Part shown: in pieces, positions 19,144 to 28,668 of the stretch
Layout: each line of letters opens with the position of its first letter
Numbering within the stretch: the stretch's first letter is position 1
DNA from: JAAYUD01 sp963676865
Lineage (GTDB): Bacteria > Bacteroidota > Bacteroidia > Bacteroidales > Bacteroidaceae
NCBI GenBank assembly: GCA_963676865.2
Contig: CAXXSS010000001.1
Span: 1,612,001 to 1,676,000, forward strand
Length of the DNA stretch: 64,000 nucleotides
Reading direction: 5' to 3'
Program-made: the position numbers and the translations under genes
Notes under the pieces: model-generated
Seen by the model: only the letters and a program-made list of their open reading frames with translations
What the model was told of the DNA's origin: nothing
Database searches by the model: none

Positions 19144-20363
19144 TTAGTTTTCATGAGTTCGTTTAATTTGTCCATCAGCTCGTCACCATAAATATTTCTG
19201 GCAATGATCTTACCATCAGTATCTAAAAGATAATTTTGTGGGATACCCTGCATACCTAAGGCAAAGATATCTTTGAAAAGCTTCCCATCCGAATTTATTC
19301 CCATGTAATGGTGCATCACCGAAAGATGGTTGTTTCTTATTGAATTTATCCAAGGCAATTTCGATTTATCTAAAGTTATGGCGCAAATCTCCAAATCATG
19401 CGTAAACTTATTCTTGGTCTCAATAAGTTTCGGCATAGCTCTTAAGCAAGGACCGCACCAACTTGCCCAGAATTCAACCAACACATATTTTCCTCGGTAT
19501 TTGTTAAGCGATTCAGACGATCCGTCTTCTTTGTGTAACATTATACTGAGCGTATCCCCCTTATTTGCAGAGACTGTAGCCTTTTCATTGGACGTTATAT
19601 GAGTTCTGGTAATTTGAATGGCATTTATCTTTGCCTCTATTATTTTCGACTGCGGTGATGCCTTAGGACAAACATATGATTCGTCATAATCCTCTTTTAT
19701 CGGTGGATAATCAGGGAACTTCTTCAAAAGATAATCCTTATATTTATCTGCACAATGATAATCCATCGACAAAAAGGTGAGTGTGTAATCTACGTTAGCC
19801 GGATTATCAGAGAGTGCTAAATCCTCATGAATCTTCCTTATTTCTCTATCATCTATTTTAATAGAATCTTCTATTTCATTTTTCCTGGCAGCATTTAGGG
19901 TATCAATAAGTAACAGATTCTTCAATTCCCTTCTATTTATCCGTAGTTCTCTATTCCTTTTCTGAAACTTATAGTATTCATGATGTGCATTGATATTTGG
20001 AATATCTATCGCATATTTATCGTATCCGGTAATATCCTTGGCTGCTAATTTGATTTTAATCTTATCACCTGGGGTAGCAATAATAGGCATATTTACAGGG
20101 CCTTCTTTTTCAAATGTTATATCAATTCTATGTTGAAAAGGTATTTTCCCTTCCAATTTGACTTTCCTTTTATTATTACAAATCAATGCGGAATCGAGTA
20201 TGGACCATTCACTTCTAATTAACTCATACAAATAAACCTTTTGCTTGGTGGCAGCCAAAGCAGAATCCATTTTAATCGTCACGCTAAAGTTTTTACCCTG
20301 ATGAAAGGTGGAGCATGATGACAATAAAAGACATGCTAAGATTGCTGATAATACTATTTTCAT
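19140..20363 (-). CDS. TlpA-like thioredoxin lipoprotein with DUF4369-type N-domain
   Basis: Predicted periplasm-facing thiol-disulfide oxidoreductase, 407 residues. It has a lipoprotein signal (LLLSSC, Cys at about 17), a beta-rich N-domain of the DUF4369 kind (VYLYELIRSEWSILDSAL), a helical middle and a C-terminal AhpC/TSA-like thioredoxin fold with active site FWASWCGPCLRAMPKL and cis-Pro loop GIPQNYLLD. The last codons overlap the exporter start (ATGA). In this setting it may reduce or rearrange cysteines of the exported peptide or keep partner proteins reduced; that role is inference. Confidence 0.9.
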   Translation of the reverse strand: MKIVLSAILACLLLSSCSTFHQGKNFSVTIKMDSALAATKQKVYLYELIRSEWSILDSALICNNKRKVKLEGKIPFQHRIDITFEKEGPVNMPIIATPGDKIKIKLAAKDITGYDKYAIDIPNINAHHEYYKFQKRNRELRINRRELKNLLLIDTLNAARKNEIEDSIKIDDREIRKIHEDLALSDNPANVDYTLTFLSMDYHCADKYKDYLLKKFPDYPPIKEDYDESYVCPKASPQSKIIEAKINAIQITRTHITSNEKATVSANKGDTLSIMLHKEDGSSESLNKYRGKYVLVEFWASWCGPCLRAMPKLIETKNKFTHDLEICAITLDKSKLPWINSIRNNHLSVMHHYMGINSDGKLFKDIFALGMQGIPQNYLLDTDGKIIARNIYGDELMDKLNELMKTK

Positions 20364-20457
20364 ATTGATATATATCTATGAGCGTTATATTGTATTCACA
20401 CACCCGATTTATTTTTTCTTTATGAAGTTGATACCCAAATCGGCAAGATCTCTAGCA

Positions 20458-22905
20458 TTATTCTCCTGATTTTACATTTTTAATGTCAGTATTGGAGATC
20501 TTGTATTCCATATTTTGAATTCTTTTCTTTAATTTTCCAAAACGGTAGCCAAAAGTCATACCAAAACTTCTACAAAAACTGTAAGAAGTCGAATTGTATC
20601 GATAAGTTCCCGTATCAGCCCAAGAATTAATTTTCAGACGGGGCTTAAAAAAATTATAGGCATACATGGAAACAGAAAAGTTCCCTTTGCAAAAGTTACG
20701 GAATAGCTTTAATCCATAAGAATTAAATATGGAAGACTCTTTGCCTTGGAGTGTAATACTATTACTATCATAATAATAATTGATACTCAGTTTCATTTTC
20801 AATGGCAAAGAAAGCAGAAAGCTACCATCTATACCATAATAAGAGCCCGTTTTGTCAATTTCATCTTCAGGGTATTTACATTGCATCAGACCATATGTCA
20901 TATTCAGATTTCCACTCAAAAAAGATGTAATTTTACCATCGATATATAAATTTACAATAAAATAATCTATACTCCCCACGTTACGATAAGTATGGTGAAG
21001 TACGTTTGCCACAGAATATATATAGGGGCTTATATTATCGACCGTTTTTGAATAAGCGACCCTCATGCCGTAATCCCACTTATTACCGATGTAGTTATAA
21101 TAAAGATCGATACGATGGTCTTTTTCATACTTTAATGACGGATTGCCATAATATAGATTTTTGGGATCAATATTGTTTATATGAGGATCGAGAGCGTTTA
21201 TACTTGGGCGATTGATAGAATAGTCGTATGCTAATTTTAATTGATTATATTCATTGATTTTCCAAAATAAGATAATACTCGGAACAAGGTTATCATAGTT
21301 GTTTTTAAAATTCGTTGTTCCATTTACGCTCAGATGTGTATATTCATATCGCAAACCTCCTTCCAGGCTCCATTTTTTCCACTCAATGCCATACTCGGCA
21401 TATAATGCATATATATTTTGTTTTTGAATATAATTATAACTTAGTTCTCCATCTTCTTTATAATCGTCCCCTCCGTTTTTTCCATAATAATGATAATCAT
21501 TTTTGTTGTTACGCCATATTCCCTTCAACCCGAGATTCAGATGCTGTTTTGAAGTGATCGAATATGAAAAATCCGTCTGGAATGTATTTTCTAAGTTTGT
21601 AAGTCGACTATCTGTCCATATTCCGGAATAAGGGAGCTCTGCATTTATGGTATCCGAATAATCCACATACCTGTTGTTATGTTTTGGATTATAACTATTC
21701 TGGTAAGAAAAAGAGAGGCTTTTGTCTTTCTTTTTGGATTGACGCTGATAACCTATCTGTATGACTCGACTGCTATTTTTAATATCATATCTGGTTTTAT
21801 TGTCGTATGAATATACGTTTTGTCCATTTCCGTCTTTCATAGCTATCTGTTGGTTGTAAAAAGAAGAAGAAGGAATATTGGTATAGTTAATGCTCCCGAT
21901 AATTAGTCTCAATGAATCCGGTTCGTAATTTATTTCTAGGCCGATAGTCGGATTTGTTTTAGCTTTATGATAAACGTCTTGATGCAAGGTCTCTATCATT
22001 TGGGATTCAAAATTCGTTGTTCTCTTATCAGTATACGAATGTGGAGTATACGGAAAACTGTTTGTATATAACGATGCATTTTCTGTTATGGATAATTTCT
22101 TCGTTTGAAAGACACTGTAGATACTTTGATCCTGATTTGTATTTGCTGTTCTATCGGACAGAGATACTAAATATCCGTCAATGATTTTTTGCTTCACAAT
22201 GTTTATAATTGCGGAATTATCTTCGGCATCGTATTTGACTCCCGGATTTGTAATCAGTTGAATGGATTGAATGGTATTGGCAGGCATACTTTTCAGATAT
22301 TGTGCGATATTATCAGTAGCAATGCCTGTAGGGCGTCCGTTGATATATATCTTGAACTTGCTTGTACCCATCACCTTTATTTCATCCAATCCACCCACAC
22401 TAACGTAAGGAACCCTATTTAGTATCTCAAGCACATTACTCACTGCAGCAATAGGATCATTGGCCACATTATATTCTATCTTGTCAATATCAACCTTTAT
22501 AAGCTTTCTTCTCGACACAACTTCTACATTTTTGAGCATGGTCACGTCGTCCGAAATAGATATATTCCCCAAATCGACATTTTTATTTTGAATATTCAAG
22601 TTGAAAGTTCTAATTACAGTCTTCTTTCCAACAGAAGAAAAAGTAATGGTATAGTCTCCCAAATTGGGAATTTCTTGGGAAAAGGAACCATTAGCATTAG
22701 TAATGAACATTTTGATAATTCTTTCAGGATGATTCTTGCTTCGGATATAGACATTTGCATAAGGCTCCGGAGTACTCGTTATCGAATCAACCAGAACTCC
22801 TTTTACTTTATAAACGGCTTTGTCTGCTTGCTGCCCAAAGGAATTAGGCGCCGCAATGAAAAGAAAGAATAAAATAGTGTTCGATATTTTTATCGGAAAA
22901 GACAT
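20458..22905 (-). CDS. Outer-membrane beta-barrel protein, TonB-receptor-like (OMP_b-brl_3 type)
   Basis: Outer-membrane barrel of about 815 residues. The start at 22905 is chosen for its signal peptide (MSFPIKISNTILFFLFIAAP... ending NSFGQ); a longer frame adds nine residues. Domains in order: carboxypeptidase regulatory-like (VKGVLVDSITSTPEPYANVY), a plug-like domain (EILNRVPYVSVGGLDEIKVM, YINGRPTG, IQLITNPGVKYDAEDNSAI) and a barrel (LGLEINYEPDSL... to FGMTFGYRFGKL). It lies between two thioredoxin-like genes in the RiPP operon. It might take up or release the peptide, or receive a signal; this cannot be decided here. Confidence 0.88.
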   Translation of the reverse strand: MSFPIKISNTILFFLFIAAPNSFGQQADKAVYKVKGVLVDSITSTPEPYANVYIRSKNHPERIIKMFITNANGSFSQEIPNLGDYTITFSSVGKKTVIRTFNLNIQNKNVDLGNISISDDVTMLKNVEVVSRRKLIKVDIDKIEYNVANDPIAAVSNVLEILNRVPYVSVGGLDEIKVMGTSKFKIYINGRPTGIATDNIAQYLKSMPANTIQSIQLITNPGVKYDAEDNSAIINIVKQKIIDGYLVSLSDRTANTNQDQSIYSVFQTKKLSITENASLYTNSFPYTPHSYTDKRTTNFESQMIETLHQDVYHKAKTNPTIGLEINYEPDSLRLIIGSINYTNIPSSSFYNQQIAMKDGNGQNVYSYDNKTRYDIKNSSRVIQIGYQRQSKKKDKSLSFSYQNSYNPKHNNRYVDYSDTINAELPYSGIWTDSRLTNLENTFQTDFSYSITSKQHLNLGLKGIWRNNKNDYHYYGKNGGDDYKEDGELSYNYIQKQNIYALYAEYGIEWKKWSLEGGLRYEYTHLSVNGTTNFKNNYDNLVPSIILFWKINEYNQLKLAYDYSINRPSINALDPHINNIDPKNLYYGNPSLKYEKDHRIDLYYNYIGNKWDYGMRVAYSKTVDNISPYIYSVANVLHHTYRNVGSIDYFIVNLYIDGKITSFLSGNLNMTYGLMQCKYPEDEIDKTGSYYGIDGSFLLSLPLKMKLSINYYYDSNSITLQGKESSIFNSYGLKLFRNFCKGNFSVSMYAYNFFKPRLKINSWADTGTYRYNSTSYSFCRSFGMTFGYRFGKLKKRIQNMEYKISNTDIKNVKSGE

Positions 22906-23029
22906 ATTATTATATATTTTAGTTAATGACAAAATTTTAAATAATGGAATTTAGCTCTTCTCTAATTAACAACTTAAGCGTAGAAATATTTCTCCTCATA
23001 TTATTTCGCAGCACACATGCAAATATTAC

Positions 23030-23160
23030 GTATCCAACTGTATAATTCTAATTTAAATGTGTATTATTACTCTCTTCTATAAACAAGCATGAATCGCTAA
23101 TAGCAACTTTTGTATTACAAACTTTAGTGTATTCTATTTCATCATGTAATGGAATAATCT
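23030..23160 (-). pseudogene. C-terminal remnant of a DUF3244 gene
   Basis: The reverse strand reads DEIEYTKVCNT...FIEESNNTHLN then stop, matching the end of the intact DUF3244 protein (EVEYTEVCNAES, FVEEGNNTYTIN). At DNA level about 90 bases match well. It sits between the TlpA-2 and barrel genes. The matching promoter and start codon of a DUF3244 copy lie on the other side of the TlpA-2 gene at 24.74-24.84 kb. Confidence 0.82.
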
Positions 23161-23161
23161 T

Positions 23162-24586
23162 TTAAAATGCTGGGATTCTATTAATTTCATTTTTTAAGCT
23201 CTCTAAATCATTAGGTATTGGTCTCGGGGCATCGCTGTTAATAATTTGATGATTATTATTTAAAATTATGTATCTCGGGATACCGACAATTGATAAATAG
23301 TCCCATAAATCTTTTGAGTTGATCAGTCTATATTGATTTTCAGTAATATTATATTTATTGACGGCGTTTTTCCAATCCTTTTTTCTTTTATCGCTTGACC
23401 AATATAAGTAAACAACATCCTTTTGTTTTAAAAATTCTTTAGCATCGTGAGATAAAAGAATATCGTTGCAACACCAATAACACCAAGAAGCCCAAAAGTC
23501 AATATAAATCTTTTTATTTTTATACTGCTTAAGTACTTCTGATAATGTACTAATGCTATCACTTCCATATTTTTCAATGCTTACAGTTAATAATTTATCA
23601 GGGAAAGGACGGTTTAATATCATACAATAATCAAAAGCTTTCATCAAAAAGGTTCTATATAATTTATTTTTTATCAATGGATTTGTTTTCTTGATAAGAG
23701 ATCTAAATGTCTGTTCTTTATCTGGTTTGTATGTTTTGGCATATTCTCCAATCAATGATGTTAGTAAATATTCTTTATCATCTCCTTCAAATATTTTGCA
23801 AATATTATTATATATTAAATCAATATTGTTATTTATGTTTGAAGAATAATATTTTATATATTTATAAAATAATGCCAGATGATAACCTCTATAATCTTCT
23901 TTTAAAAATTTACAATCATTAAAATAACTTCTGGGTATTTTTGTAGACTCGTCTTTATAACAATATGCAGAATAATAGACAGCCAAAGTATATGAGTTCT
24001 CTATACTGGCCTTTGCCCATAAAATAAAATCTTTAGAAACTTGATTTTTCATACAAAAACCATTCAGGAATGATAATCGTAGATTTTTATAGTCGATCCA
24101 TTTTTTTTTGTATTTCAGCAGATCCTCTCCTTTTTGCCTATTTTGTGGCTTTGGCATATTAGCGAGTTCTTCTTCGGTCTTATAATTATAATGTGCAGCA
24201 TTTTTTCCTTCAAAATAGAAATACATTTTTTCTCCATTACTTTTTAGAGTCGCTGTAATATGGTCTCCTTTAGTCAAAAAAATATTACTGGGGATACCTA
24301 TAGTAATATTTTGGAAAAAATATGGATTATAAAGGCATTTTTCAGAATGCGTTTTAACATTCGATTGATAAATTATACTTTGGCCTTTAACAAGAATCTT
24401 ATGACTATATATTGGAGAAAAATCATTCAAGAAATTATTCCATGAAAACGGATTCAAATCATTTATAGTGACATTATTGCATTTGGTTGAATCTAAATGA
24501 TTGATTACAATTGTCACTTTTTGTGCATTACATAAACTTGACATAACGGCTAAAATTAGCCCTAATAATATTTTTTGAATTTGCAT
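23162..24586 (-). CDS. Thioredoxin-like secreted protein with unusual CYWC active site
   Basis: Predicted periplasmic thioredoxin-fold protein, 474 residues. It has a signal peptide (ILLGLILAVMSSLCNAQ), a long divergent N-terminal and helical middle region, and a C-terminal thioredoxin domain (IYIDFWASWCYWCCNDILL, cis-Pro loop VGIPRYIILN). The active site reads C-Y-W-C-C instead of C-G-P-C, which should change redox potential or add a third thiol. It is AT-richer and lower in similarity than the other TlpA protein. It appears to have landed between the two halves of a DUF3244 locus. Function within the RiPP locus is not known. Confidence 0.85.
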   Translation of the reverse strand: MQIQKILLGLILAVMSSLCNAQKVTIVINHLDSTKCNNVTINDLNPFSWNNFLNDFSPIYSHKILVKGQSIIYQSNVKTHSEKCLYNPYFFQNITIGIPSNIFLTKGDHITATLKSNGEKMYFYFEGKNAAHYNYKTEEELANMPKPQNRQKGEDLLKYKKKWIDYKNLRLSFLNGFCMKNQVSKDFILWAKASIENSYTLAVYYSAYCYKDESTKIPRSYFNDCKFLKEDYRGYHLALFYKYIKYYSSNINNNIDLIYNNICKIFEGDDKEYLLTSLIGEYAKTYKPDKEQTFRSLIKKTNPLIKNKLYRTFLMKAFDYCMILNRPFPDKLLTVSIEKYGSDSISTLSEVLKQYKNKKIYIDFWASWCYWCCNDILLSHDAKEFLKQKDVVYLYWSSDKRKKDWKNAVNKYNITENQYRLINSKDLWDYLSIVGIPRYIILNNNHQIINSDAPRPIPNDLESLKNEINRIPAF

Positions 24587-24743
24587 AATACTTTAATTGA
24601 ATTAAAAGAGAAAGTACCAAAAGCATAGTAGAGAATGTTTTTCTATTAGTTAACTAAACATTTGATGCTTTCTCTTTGATTATTTATTTTACCAGCTAAT
24701 ATAAATTGTATAATTCAAACAAATTGTATTTTAGAAATTTTTC

Positions 24744-24840
24744 CATCTTTATTTAAATTTGTTTTTCAAATTAAATTTAAAGCAAATATAAATGATAAAT
24801 AATAAGCCAAGTCCTTTTCCAGTGCACAAAAGTACACAAA
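24744..24840 (-). promoter_or_regulatory. Duplicated promoter region with tandem 10-bp repeats
   Basis: Matches the upstream region of the intact DUF3244 gene (32135-32230) nearly base for base: the start-codon position (24744-24746), leader, -7 box TATATTTG (24783-24790, minus) and the tandem pair AGTGCACAAA/AGTACACAAA (24821-24840). No intact gene follows its ATG (16 codons then stop); it may now drive the TlpA-2 gene at 24586. Confidence 0.75.
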
Positions 24841-24897
24841 TTAAGAAATCCTTTCCCCAAAAGCCTAAACGGCTCACTAGTAAAAATTAGAGGACTA

Positions 24898-24957
24898 AGC
24901 ATTATGGCATCATAAAGAGGGAATGAGTTCATTTAGTTTTCTTAAATTTGATCTTCA
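24898..24957 (-). pseudogene. Scar of a lost TlpA/C39-exporter junction
   Basis: The minus strand reads ...KKTK-stop overlapping ATGA with MNSFPLYDAIM, matching the real junction at 19140-19143 (LMKTK-stop, MNSFPLYTQHDAMD). The fragment is about 60 bases and directly follows the stop of the receptor gene. It shows that another copy of this gene pair once stood here. Confidence 0.75.
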
Positions 24958-24960
24958 TTT

Positions 24961-27618
24961 TTATAATAATTTGAATCTTGCGGTAAACATCACAGCTCTT
25001 GGTCTGATGTGATATTGCGAATAGAAACGGGTCATATCTCCTATATAAGAATAAGTATAATTTTTCACATTAAAGATGTTCTGGCAAGAGAGCGAGTAGC
25101 GAACCGCCTTCGTATCAAGACTCAAAGAAGTGCCGGATAAGGTGAAAGATTTGTTGCCCAACGCTTGATTGTTATAGTAATTGTTGAGCGATGTATCCCA
25201 AGAAAGGCCGAACGGCAATTGCAGCGACACGTTCACATTATTGGTAAAAGTCCGCATAGTGGGAAACTCCTCACCGTTTTCCTGCTTTCCTCGACCGAGA
25301 TACCAGGCTCCATTATAATTGAGCGTGAAAAACTTAAAAAGATCTATCTTTGCACTGCCTTCCAACGAATAGTTATCCGACAGATATTTTACCACTTCGT
25401 CTTGTCGCAGTATAGGCGAATGGTTTTTATTCCATGTTCCGGTAAATGAGAAAGTCAGTCCTTTCCAATAAAAGCCTTTGCTTATATAAGCCTTTGCCGA
25501 ATAATTCTCTGAATATCGGTCGGTCTCCTTCGTCGTGATATTCGAAAAGATTCCGCTGAGGTTCTCGCCATAAAGCACTTTCGGATCACTTCTACTATAA
25601 GAAACCGTGAAACTCGAGAAAAGCATATTCAGCGAGTTCTTATACTGACATTGCATATCGGCAAACTCCCATTTGCCGCGATACAGATCTGCCGTATAGG
25701 TGGATAGACATCGGTAGTTTGACATGATATAACCGCCATACTGTGTTTCGATACCCGGATAGTTTCTTGTAATATAGTAATGCCAAACGGCTGATAAGTT
25801 GTTGCATATACTCCAAGAAATATTACTGTAGAACTCCATATTCAAGTCGCGTCTTGTCGACGAGAGGCTTTGTACTTTCTGCTTCAGTCCATTGATATTG
25901 AATGTATAGGGGACGAAGCAATTAATCTGAACACCGGGCCATTCGTAAGATATATCGGCCGACAGTCCGCTTTTCAGGTAATAAAGATGAGTATCATTGC
26001 GAAGTTTGTTGTCCACATCGCCGCTAAGCGCGGGTAATGGAGCAAGGCGACTATTGAGCCCGTCATAGGACACATTAAAGATCGCTCGAGGTGAAAGGTG
26101 CAGATTACCCAAAGAAAGGGCTGTGAGCAGTGAAAACGAATTGTCCATGGCAAACGTGCGGCTCGTCACTTTCTGATGTATTCCTTCGTAAGAATGATCA
26201 TCGCTTCCGAAAAGTGAGTTGTAAAGGCAGGGATAGACCGAAAGTGTCTGCGGTTTCTCTTCGTAAGTTAATTTTGAAGAAATATCGATCCCTTGATAAT
26301 CGTTTTTCTTCACGATCCAATGCATACCGTCGTAAAAACGAAAGTTGTTCATCACCAAAGTCTGGTCTATCGAACGTCCCGTATCGACAAGCCCTTTATC
26401 TCTGTACCACGAACTTTTAAGACTTATATTCTCTTTAAAGAAAAGTTTATCGCGATTTATTTCGTACGAGAAATTGCCTTCTACCCTATCGGTATTACTG
26501 CCATCGTGAAGCGCCTCGCTGATTACGGTATTGCTACCCGATGGGATTATATAAGTTGTTTCGGCCAGACTGTTGCGCGACTCATGGTCGTTGAAATAGA
26601 CGAGACCTACATTCACCTTGTTGCCTCCCGTCGATTTCCAGACCGTATTGAAACTCGCCGCATTAGAATGATTGAAGTAGTATTGCGACTTGTCGATAGA
26701 AGGCGGCGAAGGGCGTTTTACTGCGGTATATTGTCCCGTTCTTGCCTGTTCGTCTCCGTTATACGATTGCAATTCGCTCCCGATATCCGTTCCGTCATTG
26801 GCATTCTTGTAAGTAGCGAAATATTGTTTCTTTTTGGTGAAGTAAGTCCCCACCAGCTCATTGCGCCATAACAAATGCCCATCTGCTCCTCCTCCAAGCA
26901 TGGCCTCGATATTGAAAATGCCCTTTGCCGAATCTTTCAGTTTCAGATTGATGGCTGCCTGTTCGGGAATATTTATTTTCTTGAGTGCCTTGATAGGCTG
27001 ATGGTTTTCGAGAACTTGGACAACGGACACAACTTTTGGCGTGAGGTTTTTGGTGGCAATGCCATAACGTCCTTGCAGCACATCCAGTCCATCAATATAG
27101 AAATGGCTGATGGGCTTGCCCTGATAGAACACTTCGCCCGAAGAAGTGACCGACAGCCCCGGCATCTTCTTGATTACATCACCGATGGAGATGTCGTTTT
27201 TCCCTAGGAAAGCTCCAACCGAATAGTTCAGTGTATCTCCTATCTGCCACAGTTTGCCGGCTTTGACCGTTACTTCGTGCAGATTGATCACTTCGGGCGT
27301 CACGCTGAAATTGACCGTGGCGGAACGGTTGGCTACAATTCGTTTCACTTTCCTGATATTGAAACCATAGGCACTGATGCGCACTTCGCTCTCGGAAGAA
27401 TTGAACGACAAGCTGTAGTACCCCTTCTCGTTAGAAAAGGTATAGGCTATGGTGTGAAGCGAATCGGCTCGAGCCGAAACAACAACGGTAATATCCGAGA
27501 CAGGTATTCCTTTATTATCTTTTATTTCACCTCGCAGAGTGGTCTGAGACAAACAATGCAAACTAAGCAGAGATAATAGGAGAAAAATAGCACTTATTTT
27601 ATGGGTGAAATATCTCAT
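24961..27618 (-). CDS. TonB-receptor-like outer-membrane protein, partner of a GLPGLI protein
   Basis: Outer-membrane protein of 885 residues. Start 27618 is chosen for the signal peptide (MRYFTHKISAIFLLLSLLSL... to CLSQ) and for its 23-base spacing from the GLPGLI stop; the longer frame runs through that gene. Domains: carboxypeptidase regulatory-like (LRGEIKDNKGIPVSDITVVV), a plug-like part (IGDVIKKMPGLSVTSSGEVF, PISHFYIDGLDVLQGRYG) and a long barrel ending ARFKLL. This type is regularly encoded beside GLPGLI proteins in Bacteroidetes. Its ligand is unknown; given the location it may deal with the exported peptide. Confidence 0.88.
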   Translation of the reverse strand: MRYFTHKISAIFLLLSLLSLHCLSQTTLRGEIKDNKGIPVSDITVVVSARADSLHTIAYTFSNEKGYYSLSFNSSESEVRISAYGFNIRKVKRIVANRSATVNFSVTPEVINLHEVTVKAGKLWQIGDTLNYSVGAFLGKNDISIGDVIKKMPGLSVTSSGEVFYQGKPISHFYIDGLDVLQGRYGIATKNLTPKVVSVVQVLENHQPIKALKKINIPEQAAINLKLKDSAKGIFNIEAMLGGGADGHLLWRNELVGTYFTKKKQYFATYKNANDGTDIGSELQSYNGDEQARTGQYTAVKRPSPPSIDKSQYYFNHSNAASFNTVWKSTGGNKVNVGLVYFNDHESRNSLAETTYIIPSGSNTVISEALHDGSNTDRVEGNFSYEINRDKLFFKENISLKSSWYRDKGLVDTGRSIDQTLVMNNFRFYDGMHWIVKKNDYQGIDISSKLTYEEKPQTLSVYPCLYNSLFGSDDHSYEGIHQKVTSRTFAMDNSFSLLTALSLGNLHLSPRAIFNVSYDGLNSRLAPLPALSGDVDNKLRNDTHLYYLKSGLSADISYEWPGVQINCFVPYTFNINGLKQKVQSLSSTRRDLNMEFYSNISWSICNNLSAVWHYYITRNYPGIETQYGGYIMSNYRCLSTYTADLYRGKWEFADMQCQYKNSLNMLFSSFTVSYSRSDPKVLYGENLSGIFSNITTKETDRYSENYSAKAYISKGFYWKGLTFSFTGTWNKNHSPILRQDEVVKYLSDNYSLEGSAKIDLFKFFTLNYNGAWYLGRGKQENGEEFPTMRTFTNNVNVSLQLPFGLSWDTSLNNYYNNQALGNKSFTLSGTSLSLDTKAVRYSLSCQNIFNVKNYTYSYIGDMTRFYSQYHIRPRAVMFTARFKLL

Positions 27619-27641
27619 CGAAAGCATTCTTAAGTGATTTC

Positions 27642-28550
27642 TTATTCTTTTTCTATCGGATTGTATGGTTCGGGAGGTAGATCGCCCGATGCGAGAGAAT
27701 AGTCTTTGCCACCATAATTTAAATTCCCACTCATTCCGGAAACAGCCATATACCCTGCCGGATCTTGACAAAAGCGCTGTATGTCTTTTCTAACCCTATC
27801 TCGCCCAACTATTATATTCTTTTTTACAGTAGAAGTATATTTGTTGACCGTGGTCTTGTTATTTCCTCGAGCAAGTCCCACACATTCCCAATTGTATTCT
27901 TTATTTGTATCCGAAATTGACAGTATCAAGCCGGGAAGTCCTGAAAATTTATATGGCCCCATCTTTAATGGGATATCCGAGGTGTACCAAGCAATATAAC
28001 TTCGTCCTCTAAACGAGCAGGTCGCTTTTTGACATTTATATTCTAATATCGATTTGTATTCATCACATAAGTTCCATCTTATATCCGGTATGGTTTCTTG
28101 ATAACTATAACAAGGTAGAGATGATGGCGTACGATAACAAGATTCTATTTGGTTTTTGCCGGAATAAATAAAGAGCTCTTCCGGAATAATATATTTCTTA
28201 AGACCAGGGAAAGCCGCCACTCCCTTTTTCTTCAATGCTGTGATTAATGAATCTTGCTGAAATAACAAGTAGCTATAACAGTGTGATATTCGTTTCCCTA
28301 TTTCCAATATTTCAGTGTCGTTTTCCTTTTTCTCTTTTTGAAGCGTATCGTTAACAAACAATACATTATAGGTGACTTTTAAGATACAAGTATCAAGCTT
28401 TTCGCACTTAGACAAAAACATTCCATTCGATTTTGAAACACCAAACGATTCATTAGAGGCATACAACGCTCTTTTTACCTCGCTGGGCAACTGCGCATAC
28501 CCCAAAGAGCAAAGGCTACATATACAAAATAATAAATATAGTTTTTTCAT
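27642..28550 (-). CDS. GLPGLI-family secreted protein
   Basis: Bacteroidetes-specific protein of 302 residues with a signal peptide (LYLLFCICSLCSLGYAQ). The defining motif is visible as YKFSGLPGLILSISDTNKEY at about residues 197-216. Preceding it is IAWYTSDIPLKMGPY, typical of the family. Several Cys pairs occur (KCEKLDTCIL, KCQKATCSF), so it is probably disulfide-bonded outside the cytoplasm. It lies between the precursor gene and the receptor gene, as in many GG-Bacteroidales loci. Biochemical role unknown. Confidence 0.9.
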   Translation of the reverse strand: MKKLYLLFCICSLCSLGYAQLPSEVKRALYASNESFGVSKSNGMFLSKCEKLDTCILKVTYNVLFVNDTLQKEKKENDTEILEIGKRISHCYSYLLFQQDSLITALKKKGVAAFPGLKKYIIPEELFIYSGKNQIESCYRTPSSLPCYSYQETIPDIRWNLCDEYKSILEYKCQKATCSFRGRSYIAWYTSDIPLKMGPYKFSGLPGLILSISDTNKEYNWECVGLARGNNKTTVNKYTSTVKKNIIVGRDRVRKDIQRFCQDPAGYMAVSGMSGNLNYGGKDYSLASGDLPPEPYNPIEKE

Positions 28551-28668
28551 TTTATGTTTACTATTAATACAGAAGAGAATGTCAAAAGTCTGCGAATATT
28601 AAAATATTTGTAATGAATATTAATATTGAAAATTAGACTTTTGGCATCTCTTCTTTTTATCACTATAA

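Noticed and set aside
26293..26871. Plus-strand frame of 192 codons opposite the receptor gene
   Set aside because: Shadow of the barrel-protein gene; no start signals and no recognisable domain.
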